Positions 10,366 to 17,544 of a stretch of DNA of 28,357 bases are shown in pieces (the stretch's first letter is position 1; each line of letters opens with the position of its first letter). The stretch comes from JBFKMV01 sp041629655 (lineage in GTDB: Bacteria > Acidobacteriota > Polarisedimenticolia > Polarisedimenticolales > Polarisedimenticolaceae). The notes below the pieces were generated by a model. It was not told the DNA's origin and ran no database searches. It worked only from the letters and a program-made list of their open reading frames with translations. The stretch spans positions 1-28,357 of the forward strand of contig JBFKMV010000047.1 in the NCBI GenBank assembly GCA_041629655.1. The letters run 5' to 3'. Position numbers and translations under genes: made by a program.

Positions 10366-11046
10366 ATGCCGCGCTGGGAGGCCTGGGCGGCCCCGGTCTA
10401 CTTCGCGCTGTACCTGGCCTACCTGTTCCGGCACCGCGAGTCGGAGATCCTGCACTGGGTGACGCTGGTCGCGCTCCCGCTGGCGCTGGTCTGGCTCGGG
10501 CGGCGGTCAGGATCTCGACCCCCGGTTGCGCTGGCGGCCACGTTCGGCCTGAGACGCGGGAACCTGTCGCGCGGCCTCGGGCTCGCCGTCCTGTTGGGGC
10601 TCGGCGTCACCGTGTTCCAGCTGTTCGGCTCGCGCTTCGGCCCACAGATCCTGGACGAGTTCCGCTCCGGCCGCGCGCTGTGGCTGCTGCCGCTGGCGTT
10701 CCTGCTGATGGCGCTGACCGCGGGGTTCACGGAGGAGTTCTTCTTTCGCGGGTTCCTCCAGACCCGGCTGGAAACGCTGTTCCGCTCACGCGTGGCGGCG
10801 TGGCTCACCACGTCGCTGCTGTTCGGCGTCTACCATCTCCCGTACGCCTACCTGAACCCCCGCTGGCCGTCCGCGGGCGACTGGGGCGCGGCGTGGTCGG
10901 CGGCGCTGGGCCAGGGGGTGCCCGGCGGGCTGCTGCTCGGCGGGCTGTACCTCTTGACGGGAAGAAACCTGCTCGCCTGCGTGGTGCTGCACTCGCTGAT
11001 CAACGCCGCGCCGGCGATGACCCTGGTGCGCTTCTCCGGCGGTTGA
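10366..11046 (+). CDS. CPBP-family intramembrane metalloprotease (CAAX protease/bacteriocin-processing family)
   Basis: A 226-residue polytopic membrane protein with the complete CPBP (Abi/Rce1-like) active site. Glu123-Glu124 lie in TEEFFFRGF with Arg128, His157 in FGVYHLPYAY, and His209 with Asn213 in VVLHSLINA. The family comprises glutamate-dependent intramembrane proteases that process prenylated proteins, peptides or anti-sigma factors. The N-terminal half contributes several helices (FALYLAYLF, VTLVALPLALVWLG, GLAVLLGLGVTVFQLF). It is the last gene of the plus-strand run and its stop lies 11 bp from the end of the convergent thioredoxin-like gene. The substrate is unknown; no bacteriocin precursor is visible nearby. 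Confidence 0.9.
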   Translation: MPRWEAWAAPVYFALYLAYLFRHRESEILHWVTLVALPLALVWLGRRSGSRPPVALAATFGLRRGNLSRGLGLAVLLGLGVTVFQLFGSRFGPQILDEFRSGRALWLLPLAFLLMALTAGFTEEFFFRGFLQTRLETLFRSRVAAWLTTSLLFGVYHLPYAYLNPRWPSAGDWGAAWSAALGQGVPGGLLLGGLYLLTGRNLLACVVLHSLINAAPAMTLVRFSGG

Positions 11047-11057
11047 GCCGCGCCGGG

Positions 11058-11444
11058 TCAGCCCCGTTTGGCCAGCAGGTCCCGGATCGCCTGCTGGGCG
11101 TCCTCGATCTTGACGTCGTGGTCCGGCTGCTTCCACAGCACCGCGCCCTGGTGGTCGCGGATCACCAGGCCGTGATTCCGGAACCCCAGCGCCTGGACCT
11201 CGGCCTTCGAGGTCTCGGTGGTGGCGTCCACGTTGTGCGCTTCGAGCTGGCCGGGGAACGTCTGCTGGAGCCCGCTCACGGCGGGTTTGACCTTGTCGCA
11301 GACCGGTCACCCGGGCAGGTAGTAGTAGGTGACCTGGAGCGGCTCGCTCTGCTGCGCGCAGCCCGCGGCGAGCCCGAGCAACAGCAGGCAGGCCACGATC
11401 CCGGTGCGCCGCCGGCTGCCGGTCGGATGCGCGTTCACGTTCAC
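11058..11444 (-). CDS. Putative selenoprotein: thioredoxin-like lipoprotein with a UGA-encoded U-P-V-C motif
   Basis: One reading frame of 129 codons, interrupted only by TGA at codon 46 (11309-11307) and ending at a second TGA. I start at GTG 11444 because a perfect AGGAGG (11455-11450) lies 5 nt upstream. The product has a basic N-terminus, a hydrophobic stretch and Cys29 in LAAGC, a lipoprotein signal. A thioredoxin-like fold follows: strand QVTYYYLPG, then U46-P-V-C49 at the start of a helix (DKVKPAVSGLQQTF), a middle region (EAHNVDAT) and a strand-turn-strand HGLVIRDHQGAVLWKQ with a final helix. The UGA sits exactly where the N-terminal Cys of a CxxC motif belongs, and a SECIS-like hairpin follows it. 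The alternative is a nonsense-mutated pseudogene, less likely given the intact downstream frame. No selA, selB, selC or selD gene is in the window. Confidence 0.8.
11260..11303 (-). promoter_or_regulatory. Candidate bacterial SECIS element
   Basis: It begins 4 nt after the in-frame UGA. The lower stem GUCUGC (11303-11298) pairs perfectly with GCAGAC (11265-11260). An internal loop with a possible GG/CC pair (11292-11291 with 11268-11267) leads to the upper stem CCCGC (11285-11281) and GCGGG (11275-11271), closed by the pentaloop CGUGA (11280-11276). The loop starts about 26 nt after the UGA and has G at its second position followed by U, within the known spacing and loop preference of bacterial SECIS elements recognised by SelB. 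It is wholly inside the coding sequence, as in bacteria. Confidence 0.72.
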
Positions 11445-11472
11445 GGTTGCCTCCTGGGCGAAAACCCGGCGC

Positions 11473-11481
11473 ACTATAACA
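11473..11481 (-). promoter_or_regulatory. Extended -10 element for the putative selenoprotein gene
   Basis: On the minus strand, TGT followed by TATAGT (five of six matches) forms an extended -10 about 28 nt upstream of the GTG at 11444. No good -35 is visible. On the plus strand the same AT-rich patch reads TATAAC (11475-11480) and could serve the divergent peptidase gene. Confidence 0.4.
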
Positions 11482-11563
11482 TGGGCAGAACCGCGGCCCC
11501 TCCGGATCCGTACACTCCGACGGGGGGCGACCCGGGGCGGTCCGGTGCAGGAGGAGCCCACCG

Positions 11564-13405
11564 ATGATCAAGAAGACCCTGCTCGGCGTGCTGGCCGTGA
11601 TCCTGGTCGCGGGCGCGGTGTTCGCGGTCCCGACGATCTGGTTCAAGCCCTGGTCGATCGACCACTTCTACGCCCGGGTGTTCCTGCGCTTCGCGATCCG
11701 GCACCCGATGCTGCTCTCGCAGCTCCGGATCCTGGAGCCGCTGGGGCTCGACTTCCACTCCGACGATCTGGACGACGTCTCCCCGGAGTTCGCGCGGCGC
11801 GAGGCGGCCTGGGCCGACAAACAGCTCGAGATCCTGCGCAGCTACGACACCTCCGGGATGGACCCCGACGAGCTGCTGTCGCACCAGGTGCTGGAGTGGT
11901 TCCTCGTCGACGGCAAGCAGGGCAACCGCTTCCTGTTCTACGACTACCCGGTCAACCAGCTCTCCGGGCTGCAGAGCACCGCTCCCGACTTCATGATCAA
12001 CACCCACCAGATCAACACGCCCAAGGACGCCGCGAACTACGTCGCCCGGGTTTCGAAGTTCGACGCGTTCTTCGACCAGACGCTGGAGTCGGTGCGGGTG
12101 CGCGAGGAGCTGGGGATCGTGCCGCCGCGCTTCGTCGTCGAGCACGTGCTGCGCGAGATGCGCGAGTTCGTCGAGCCGCCGCCCGCGGAACACGTGCTGT
12201 ACACGCACTTCCGCGACAAGCTGGACGAGCTCGCCGACCTGGAGGTCACGCGGCGCGAGCGCCTGCTGCAACAGCTCGAGGAACAGATCGAGCAGACGGT
12301 CTACCCGGCCTATCGGCGGCTGATCGCTCACTTCGACGAGCTGTTGCAACGCACGACCAGCGACGACGGGGTGTGGAAGTTCCCCGAGGGCGATGCGTTC
12401 TACGACTGGACGCTGCGGCATTACACGACGACCGATCTGACCGCCGACCAGGTCCACGAGATCGGCCTGCGCGAGGTGATGCAGCTGCAGGCCGAGATGC
12501 GCGAGATCCTCGCCGCCGAGGGCTACGACACCGTGGATCTCGGCGCGACGATGCAGGCGCTGAACAAGAAACCGCGATTCCTGTTTCCCGACACCGACGA
12601 GGGGCGGCAGCAGATCATCGAGCAGTACATTGCGATCATCCGCGAGATCGAGGCCGGTCTGGACCCGGCGTTCCACGTGCGACCGCAGGCCGCCGTCACC
12701 GTCGAGCGCCTGCCGGAATTCAAACAGGCCACCGCGCCCGGCGCCTACTACAACCCGCCGCCGATGGACGGCTCGAAGCCGGGGATCTTCTACATCAACC
12801 TCCGCAGCGTCGAGGAGATCCCGAAGTTCTCGATGCGCACGCTGGCCTACCACGAGGCGGTGCCGGGCCATCATTTCCAGATCGCGATCCAGCAAGAGCT
12901 GACCGGGGTGCCGTTCTTCCGTCGCATCCTCCCGTTCACCGCGTTTGCCGAGGGCTGGGCGCTGTATGCGGAGCGGCTGGCCGCCGAGCAGGGGTTCCAG
13001 GACGACCCCTACGACCGGCTGGGCTACCTCACCGCCCAGCTGTTTCGCGCCGTGCGGCTGGTCGTCGACACCGGGATCCACCGCAAGCGCTGGACCCGCC
13101 AGCAGGCGATCGATTACATGCTGGCCAACACCGGCATGCCCGAAACCGACGTGGTGGCCGAGATCGAGCGCTACATCGTCAATCCGGGCCAGGCCTGCGC
13201 CTACATGGTCGGCCAGCTCAAGATCCTCGAGCTGCGCGAGCGGGCGCGCGAGCGCATGCCGGGCTTCGACATTCGCGAGTTCCACGACGTGGTGTTGAAG
13301 AACGGATCGTTGCCGCTGACGCTGCTGGAGCAGGTCGTCGAACAGTGGATCGAATCGCGCGAGCAGGCCCGGGACTCGCGTGGCGCTACGTCGTCAGGGC
13401 CTTGA
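11564..13405 (+). CDS. DUF885 metallopeptidase-like protein, membrane-anchored
   Basis: A 613-residue protein of the DUF885 family of predicted zinc metallopeptidases. The N-terminus (MIKKTLLGVLAVILVAGAVFAV) is an uncleaved signal anchor or signal peptide, placing the domain outside the cytoplasmic membrane. The zinc motif HEAVPGHH covers His430, Glu431, His436 and His437. FAEGWALYAERLA, downstream, supplies the further conserved Glu. The last third (QLFRAVRLVVDTGIH, MPETDVVAEIERYIVNPGQACAYMVGQLKI) is the most conserved part of the family. The length matches the usual ~600 residues. AGGAGG precedes the ATG. It is divergent from the putative selenoprotein gene, and its 3' end overlaps the convergent troD gene by 20 bp. 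Confidence 0.92.
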   Translation: MIKKTLLGVLAVILVAGAVFAVPTIWFKPWSIDHFYARVFLRFAIRHPMLLSQLRILEPLGLDFHSDDLDDVSPEFARREAAWADKQLEILRSYDTSGMDPDELLSHQVLEWFLVDGKQGNRFLFYDYPVNQLSGLQSTAPDFMINTHQINTPKDAANYVARVSKFDAFFDQTLESVRVREELGIVPPRFVVEHVLREMREFVEPPPAEHVLYTHFRDKLDELADLEVTRRERLLQQLEEQIEQTVYPAYRRLIAHFDELLQRTTSDDGVWKFPEGDAFYDWTLRHYTTTDLTADQVHEIGLREVMQLQAEMREILAAEGYDTVDLGATMQALNKKPRFLFPDTDEGRQQIIEQYIAIIREIEAGLDPAFHVRPQAAVTVERLPEFKQATAPGAYYNPPPMDGSKPGIFYINLRSVEEIPKFSMRTLAYHEAVPGHHFQIAIQQELTGVPFFRRILPFTAFAEGWALYAERLAAEQGFQDDPYDRLGYLTAQLFRAVRLVVDTGIHRKRWTRQQAIDYMLANTGMPETDVVAEIERYIVNPGQACAYMVGQLKILELRERARERMPGFDIREFHDVVLKNGSLPLTLLEQVVEQWIESREQARDSRGATSSGP

Positions 13406-14498
13406 CCGCGGCGGAGCGGCCCCGTTCGGTCAGCCGCAGCCGGTCCCCGTCGTCGCTGACGACCAGTCCGTCGCTCTCGGCGCGCCGCACCACCCGGCCC
13501 ACGAACTCCGGTGCCCAGCGCAGGTGGCGGTGCAGATGCGACTCCCGGTTCTCCTCGTCGGCCTCGGGGGTGCCCTCGTGGTGCAGCAGGTGGATCGCCA
13601 GCATCAGCTCGGCGAACTCGACCCGTTGCCGCGCGCGGCGGCGTGCCAGCGCCACCAGGCCGCGCTGCGGCGAGAACAGGAAGCAGGCCAGAAACACGAC
13701 GCCGGTCATGCCGGCCATGCAGCCGGCGATCGACGCGTCGAGCCCGCGCGCGACCCAGTAGCCGCCCACGGCGGCCAGGCTGCCCAGCGCCGCGCTCAGG
13801 CCGAGCAGCCACGGCAGCCGGTCGGTGAGCAGGTAGGCCGCGGCCGGCGGCGCGATCATCAGCGCCACGACGAGGATCGAGCCCACCGCGTCGAAGGCCC
13901 CCACCGCGGTTACCGAGACGAGCGTCATGAAGCTGTAGTGCACGACCGCCGGTGAGAAGCCGAGCGCCGCGGCCAGCGCGGGGTCGAAGGTGGTCAGCTT
14001 CAGCTCCTTGTAGAACGTCACGATCGCGGCCACGTTGAGCACCAGGATCCCGCCCATCAGCCACAGCGCCCGGGGCCCCCAATCGGTGCCGCCGACGGTC
14101 AGACGGCGGAACGGGGCGAACGCCAGCTCGCCGAGCAGCACCGCGTCGGTGTCCAGGTGCACGTTGCCCGCGAAACGCGAGATCAGGATCACCGCCACGC
14201 TGAACAATGCCGGGAAGACCAGCCCGATCGAGGCGTCCTGCTTGACCAACCCGGTGCGATAGACGGTCTCGACCATGGCGACGGTGAGCACCCCGGTCAG
14301 CGCCGCGGCTCCGATCAGCAACGGCGAGGTGATGTCCTCGACGACGAAGAACGCCAGCACGATGCCCAGCAGCACGGTGTGGCTGATCGCGTCGCTCATC
14401 AGCGCCATCCGGCGCAGCACCAGGAACACGCCGGGCAGCGCGCAGGCGGCGGCAACCGCGACGGCGATCAACTGGATCTCGAGATCGGCCGCGCTCAT
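13386..14498 (-). CDS. troD: Metal (Mn/Zn/Fe) ABC transporter permease with C-terminal winged-helix extension
   Basis: A 370-residue permease of the ABC-3 (TroCD/ZnuB/MntB) family. The membrane core spans residues ~1-276 with the conserved segments LRRMALMSDAISHTVLLGI and SFMTLVSVTAVGAFDAVGSILVVALMIAPPAAAYLL. From about residue 277 a cytoplasmic, charged region of ~94 residues follows (VEFAELMLAIHLLHHEG, APEFVGRVVRRAESDGLVVSD, LRLTERGRSAA), which reads as a winged helix-turn-helix like the N-terminal domain of DtxR/MntR regulators. Its ATG overlaps the troC stop in an ATGA. As the second permease of the operon it should pair with TroC to form a heterodimeric channel. Metal identity is not fixed by the sequence. 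Confidence 0.9.
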   Translation of the reverse strand: MSAADLEIQLIAVAVAAACALPGVFLVLRRMALMSDAISHTVLLGIVLAFFVVEDITSPLLIGAAALTGVLTVAMVETVYRTGLVKQDASIGLVFPALFSVAVILISRFAGNVHLDTDAVLLGELAFAPFRRLTVGGTDWGPRALWLMGGILVLNVAAIVTFYKELKLTTFDPALAAALGFSPAVVHYSFMTLVSVTAVGAFDAVGSILVVALMIAPPAAAYLLTDRLPWLLGLSAALGSLAAVGGYWVARGLDASIAGCMAGMTGVVFLACFLFSPQRGLVALARRRARQRVEFAELMLAIHLLHHEGTPEADEENRESHLHRHLRWAPEFVGRVVRRAESDGLVVSDDGDRLRLTERGRSAAVKALTT

Positions 14499-15625
14499 CG
14501 TCCCGTCCCGCGCTCGGCGAGGATCCGGACCGCCTCGCGCCGGCCCGTCGTCGTCAACGCCCAACCTGCCAAGCCGACGCGTCGAGCCAGCCCTCGCTGC
14601 TCGAGCACCTCGAGCGTCCGTTGCACGCCGGCCCGTCCTCCGGCCATCGCCCGCAGCACGGCGATCGCGTGCCCGTGCCCGGGATCGTCGTGTTGCGCGG
14701 CCAGCGCGTACAGGTCGCACAGCACCGCCTCGGTGTTGATCCGGCGCCGGTTGCGCCGGTGGCGCACCGCGTTCCAGACCAGCCCGCGGCGCGGCGCCAG
14801 CGTCATCGACACCGCGACCAGCGCGGTCACCGACAGCACGATCGAGGGCCCGGTCGGCACGCCGCGGGTGGTGCTGCTGAGCAACGCGCCGACGACGCCG
14901 GCCAGCGCGCCGAACGCCGCCGACAGCACGACCATCAGGCCCAGACGGTCGGTCCACTGCCGCGCCGCTGCCGCCGGCGCCACCACCATCGCGCTCATCA
15001 ACACCACGCCGACGGTCTGGAGGCCGATCACGATCGCCACCACCAGCAGCGAGGTCAACAGGATGTCGATCCTGCGCATCGGGAATCCGATCGACGCGCC
15101 GAACTCGCGGTCGAAGCTCAGCAGCTTGAACTCCTTCCAGAACAGCGCCACCGCGACCAGCGTGACCGACCCGAGGGCCGCGATCACCGCGACGTCGCGC
15201 ATCATCAGCGTGGCGGCCTGGCCGAACAGGAACTTGTCCAGGCCCGCCTGCGCTGCGGTCGGCCGGCGCTGCACGAACGTCAGCACCACGAGCCCGAGCC
15301 CGAAGAACACCGACAGCACGATGCCCAGCGCGCTGTCTTCGGGGACGCGGGTGGTGTTGACTACCGCCATCACCAGCAGCGTGCCGACCCACCCGGCGAG
15401 CGCCGCGCCGATCACCAGCACCAGGGTCGCCTTGCTACCCGTGAACAGGAACGCCAGCGCGATGCCGGGAAGCGCGGCGTGCGAGATCGCGTCGCCGAGC
15501 AGGCTCTGCCGCCGCAGCACCGCGAAGGCGCCGAGCGTGCCGCTGACCGCTCCCAGCGCCGCCGAGCCGAGGGCCACCGTGCGCAGCGTGTAGTCGAACA
15601 GCAGGTCGTGCAGCAGCGGGCCCAC
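14495..15625 (-). CDS. troC: Metal (Mn/Zn/Fe) ABC transporter permease with C-terminal winged-helix extension
   Basis: A 376-residue ABC-3 family permease, first of the two in the operon. The core includes FAVLRRQSLLGDAISHAALPGIALAF, the family signature, and GLQTVGVVLMSAMVVAPAAAARQW. From residue ~277 to the end lies a basic linker (VRHRRNRRRIN) and a wHTH-like domain (TEAVLCDLYALAAQ, VQRTLEVLEQRGLARRVG, WALTTTGRREAVRIL). The arrangement recalls chlamydial YtgC, where the permease is fused to the repressor YtgR, but here the metal-binding dimerisation domain of a full DtxR protein is not evident. A GTG start at 15625 lies 6 bp after the ATPase gene, and the stop overlaps the troD start. Confidence 0.9.
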   Translation of the reverse strand: MGPLLHDLLFDYTLRTVALGSAALGAVSGTLGAFAVLRRQSLLGDAISHAALPGIALAFLFTGSKATLVLVIGAALAGWVGTLLVMAVVNTTRVPEDSALGIVLSVFFGLGLVVLTFVQRRPTAAQAGLDKFLFGQAATLMMRDVAVIAALGSVTLVAVALFWKEFKLLSFDREFGASIGFPMRRIDILLTSLLVVAIVIGLQTVGVVLMSAMVVAPAAAARQWTDRLGLMVVLSAAFGALAGVVGALLSSTTRGVPTGPSIVLSVTALVAVSMTLAPRRGLVWNAVRHRRNRRRINTEAVLCDLYALAAQHDDPGHGHAIAVLRAMAGGRAGVQRTLEVLEQRGLARRVGLAGWALTTTGRREAVRILAERGTGR

Positions 15626-15631
15626 CGCGGC

Positions 15632-16375
15632 TCACCGCTCCGGGCGCGCAAACGCCACGCGGCCGCCGTAGGCCTGCAGCAGGTTGTCCTGCGTGAATAC
15701 GTCGGAGACCCGTCCGCTGGCGATCAGCCGGACGTTGAGGATCGTGACCCAGTCGAAGTATTCGGGCACCGTCTGGAGCGCGTGGTGCACCGACACCACC
15801 GTCTTCCCTTCGCCGCGCAGGGCGCGCAATACCTGCACGATCGCCGCCTCGGTCTTGGCGTCGACGCCCTGGAACGGTTCGTCCATCAGGAACACCGAGG
15901 CGTCCTGCACCAGCGCCCGCGCCAGGAAGACGCGCTGCTGCTGCCCGCCGGAGAGCTGGCTGATCTGCCGTCCCGCGAACAGCTCCATCCCGACCTTGCG
16001 TAGCGCTTCCAGCGCCAGGTCACGCTGCTTCGATCCCGGGCGGCGGATCCAGCCCAGGTTGCCGTAACGGCCCATCATCACCACGTCGAGCACGGAGGTC
16101 GGGAAGTCCCAGTCCACCGTCTCGCGCTGCGGGACGTAGGCCACCAGCCGGCGCTGCTCGCGGTACGGCTTGCCGTGGATCAACACCTGTCCGGCCGCGG
16201 GTTGGACCAGCCCCAGGATCGACTTGATCAGCGTCGTCTTGCCCGAGCCGTTGGGCCCGACGATCGCCATCGAGATGCCCGAGGGAACGGTCAGGTCGAC
16301 GTCCCACAGCACCGGTTGCTCGCGGTAGGCGACCGTCAGGTCGTTGACCAGGATCGCGGGCTCGGCCGTGGTCAC
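15632..16375 (-). CDS. troB: Metal ABC transporter ATP-binding protein
   Basis: A 247-residue ATPase that powers the Tro permeases on the cytoplasmic side. All nucleotide-binding motifs are present: Walker A GPNGSGKTT near residue 40, Q-loop YVPQRETVDWDFPTSVLDVV, signature LSGGQQQRV, Walker B VFLMDEPFQGVD, and the switch His in VSVHHAL. The VDWDFP Q-loop variant is typical of Mn/Zn transporter ATPases. The GTG start overlaps the stop of troA in a GTGA, so translation is coupled to that of the binding protein. It is followed 6 bp later by troC, completing a troABCD order. Confidence 0.95.
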   Translation of the reverse strand: MTTAEPAILVNDLTVAYREQPVLWDVDLTVPSGISMAIVGPNGSGKTTLIKSILGLVQPAAGQVLIHGKPYREQRRLVAYVPQRETVDWDFPTSVLDVVMMGRYGNLGWIRRPGSKQRDLALEALRKVGMELFAGRQISQLSGGQQQRVFLARALVQDASVFLMDEPFQGVDAKTEAAIVQVLRALRGEGKTVVSVHHALQTVPEYFDWVTILNVRLIASGRVSDVFTQDNLLQAYGGRVAFARPER

Positions 16376-17316
16376 GAGCCGGGTCCCGCCGCGAGCGCGT
16401 TCACGATCGTGTCCACGTTGTGCCGGACCATGCCGACGTAGCTGCCCGCGGGAGTCCCCGCATCACCCATCGCGTCCGAATACAACGCGCCCCCGATCCG
16501 CACCTCGAAGCCGCGCGACCGCACCGCGGCCTGGACGGCCTCGATCGTTCGCGGCGGGATCGAGGTCTCGACGAACATCGCCGGGATCCGCCGGCGCACG
16601 ATGGCGTCGACCAGGCGTTGCACGTCGCCCGTGCCGGCCTCGGCGGCGGTGCTGATGCCCTGAAGCCCCAGGACCTCGAACCCGTAGGCACGACCGAAGT
16701 AGTTGAAGGCGTCGTGTGCCGTGACCAGGACCCGCCGCTCCGCGGGCAGCTCCCGGGCGCGCTCCAGGACCCAGTGGTGCAGCTCCTCGAGCTCCGCCAG
16801 ATACCGGGCGGCGTTGGCCCGGTAGACCTCGGCGCCCGCGGGCTCGTAGTCCGTCAGCTCGGCCTCGACGGCGCGCACGGCCTCGCTCCACAGCGACACG
16901 TCGAACCACACGTGCGGATCGGGCTGGCCCTTGAACTCGGGCGGGGTGAGCAACCGTGAGCGATCGATCGCGTCGGTGACGGCAACCGTGCGGCCGCGGC
17001 CGCCCATCTCCTTGAGCACCTCGGCCATCGCGGCCTCGAGGTGCAGCCCGTTGTAGAAGATGATCTGGGCGCCGGCCAGGGTTCTCACGTCGCCCGCGGT
17101 GGCCTTGTACAGGTGCGGGTCGATGCCGGGCCCCATCAGGCCGCTGACGTGGACCCGCTCGCCGCCGACGCGTTCCACGGCATCGGCGATCATCCCGATC
17201 GTGGCCACGACGCGGATCCGGCCGTCGGGGGAGGGCGCCCGCTCGCCGCCACAGCCCCCGCCGAGGGCCGCGGCTGCCAGCAGCCCACAGGCGATGGTGA
17301 TTCTGGCCAGGCGCAT
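16372..17316 (-). CDS. troA: Metal ABC transporter substrate-binding lipoprotein (TroA/MntC/ZnuA family)
   Basis: A 314-residue periplasmic cluster-A-I (TroA-like) binding protein. The four metal ligands fall in the family positions: His68 in DPHLYKAT, His135 in DPHVWFDV, His201 in TAHDAFNYFGRAYG and Asp281 in LYSDAMG, nearly the numbering of TroA. The His-rich loop of ZnuA is absent, which favours Mn/Fe or broad specificity but does not prove it. STAAEAG (222-228) is a family hallmark. The N-terminus has a hydrophobic signal ending at Cys22 in GGGC, a weak lipobox, so lipid anchoring is probable. No Shine-Dalgarno precedes the ATG; a -10-like TAGCCT lies 9 nt upstream, so the mRNA may be nearly leaderless. 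It is the first gene of a coupled four-gene operon. Confidence 0.93.
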   Translation of the reverse strand: MRLARITIACGLLAAAALGGGCGGERAPSPDGRIRVVATIGMIADAVERVGGERVHVSGLMGPGIDPHLYKATAGDVRTLAGAQIIFYNGLHLEAAMAEVLKEMGGRGRTVAVTDAIDRSRLLTPPEFKGQPDPHVWFDVSLWSEAVRAVEAELTDYEPAGAEVYRANAARYLAELEELHHWVLERARELPAERRVLVTAHDAFNYFGRAYGFEVLGLQGISTAAEAGTGDVQRLVDAIVRRRIPAMFVETSIPPRTIEAVQAAVRSRGFEVRIGGALYSDAMGDAGTPAGSYVGMVRHNVDTIVNALAAGPGS

Positions 17317-17423
17317 CGGCGGATCAGGCTACCCAAACCCCGCCCGGGATGCCATTCGCTGCGCCGTGCCGTGCGGCGGACAAAAGGGACCGCAATCGTC
17401 GCCGATCGAACCGGCTCCGGCCA

Positions 17424-17451
17424 TTGACACGCGTCCGAGGCCTGCTAAATT
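17424..17451 (+). promoter_or_regulatory. Sigma70 promoter of the TonB receptor-fbp operon
   Basis: An exact TTGACA (17424-17429) and an extended -10 TGC-TAAATT (17443-17451) are separated by 16 nt. They stand in an unusually AT-rich part of the divergent 228-bp region. Transcription would start near 17458 and give a leader of about 87 nt. Confidence 0.55.
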
Positions 17452-17468
17452 GACCCGTCCTGAATCAG

Positions 17469-17494
17469 AACCGATCTCGTTCGGTTTATTTTTT
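17469..17494 (+). promoter_or_regulatory. Inverted repeat with T-rich tail in the TonB receptor leader
   Basis: AACCGA (17469-17474) and TCGGTT (17481-17486) form a 6-bp hairpin with a 6-nt loop, followed by a T/A tract with six consecutive T (17489-17494). It lies in the predicted leader, about 10 nt after the predicted transcription start. It could be an operator for a metal regulator or a weak attenuator. The stem has only three G-C pairs, so strong termination is doubtful. Confidence 0.4.
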
Positions 17495-17544
17495 GGGCTT
17501 GATCTGCGAACGAATCGCAACTAATACGAGAAAGCAGGAAAAAA

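Noticed and set aside
11307..11561. Reading the 5' half of the thioredoxin-like gene as a complete 84-codon lipoprotein
   Set aside because: It would end just after the first strand of the fold, its upstream extension is not protein-like, and the frame continues intact after the UGA with the rest of the fold and a SECIS-like hairpin.
11329..13761. An 810-codon plus-strand frame across the DUF885 gene
   Set aside because: It is out of frame with the well-supported peptidase gene, is Arg/Pro/Ala-rich, and runs into the antisense of troD.
16372..17316. Naming the binding protein ZnuA (zinc-specific)
   Set aside because: The His-rich loop typical of ZnuA is missing and two permease genes are present, as in Tro/Mnt systems. 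Metal specificity stays open.
17317..17544. Classical Fur box or cobalamin riboswitch upstream of the TonB receptor
   Set aside because: No recognisable Fur 19-mer is seen, and the ~87-nt leader is too short for a cobalamin riboswitch and lacks a visible B12 box.
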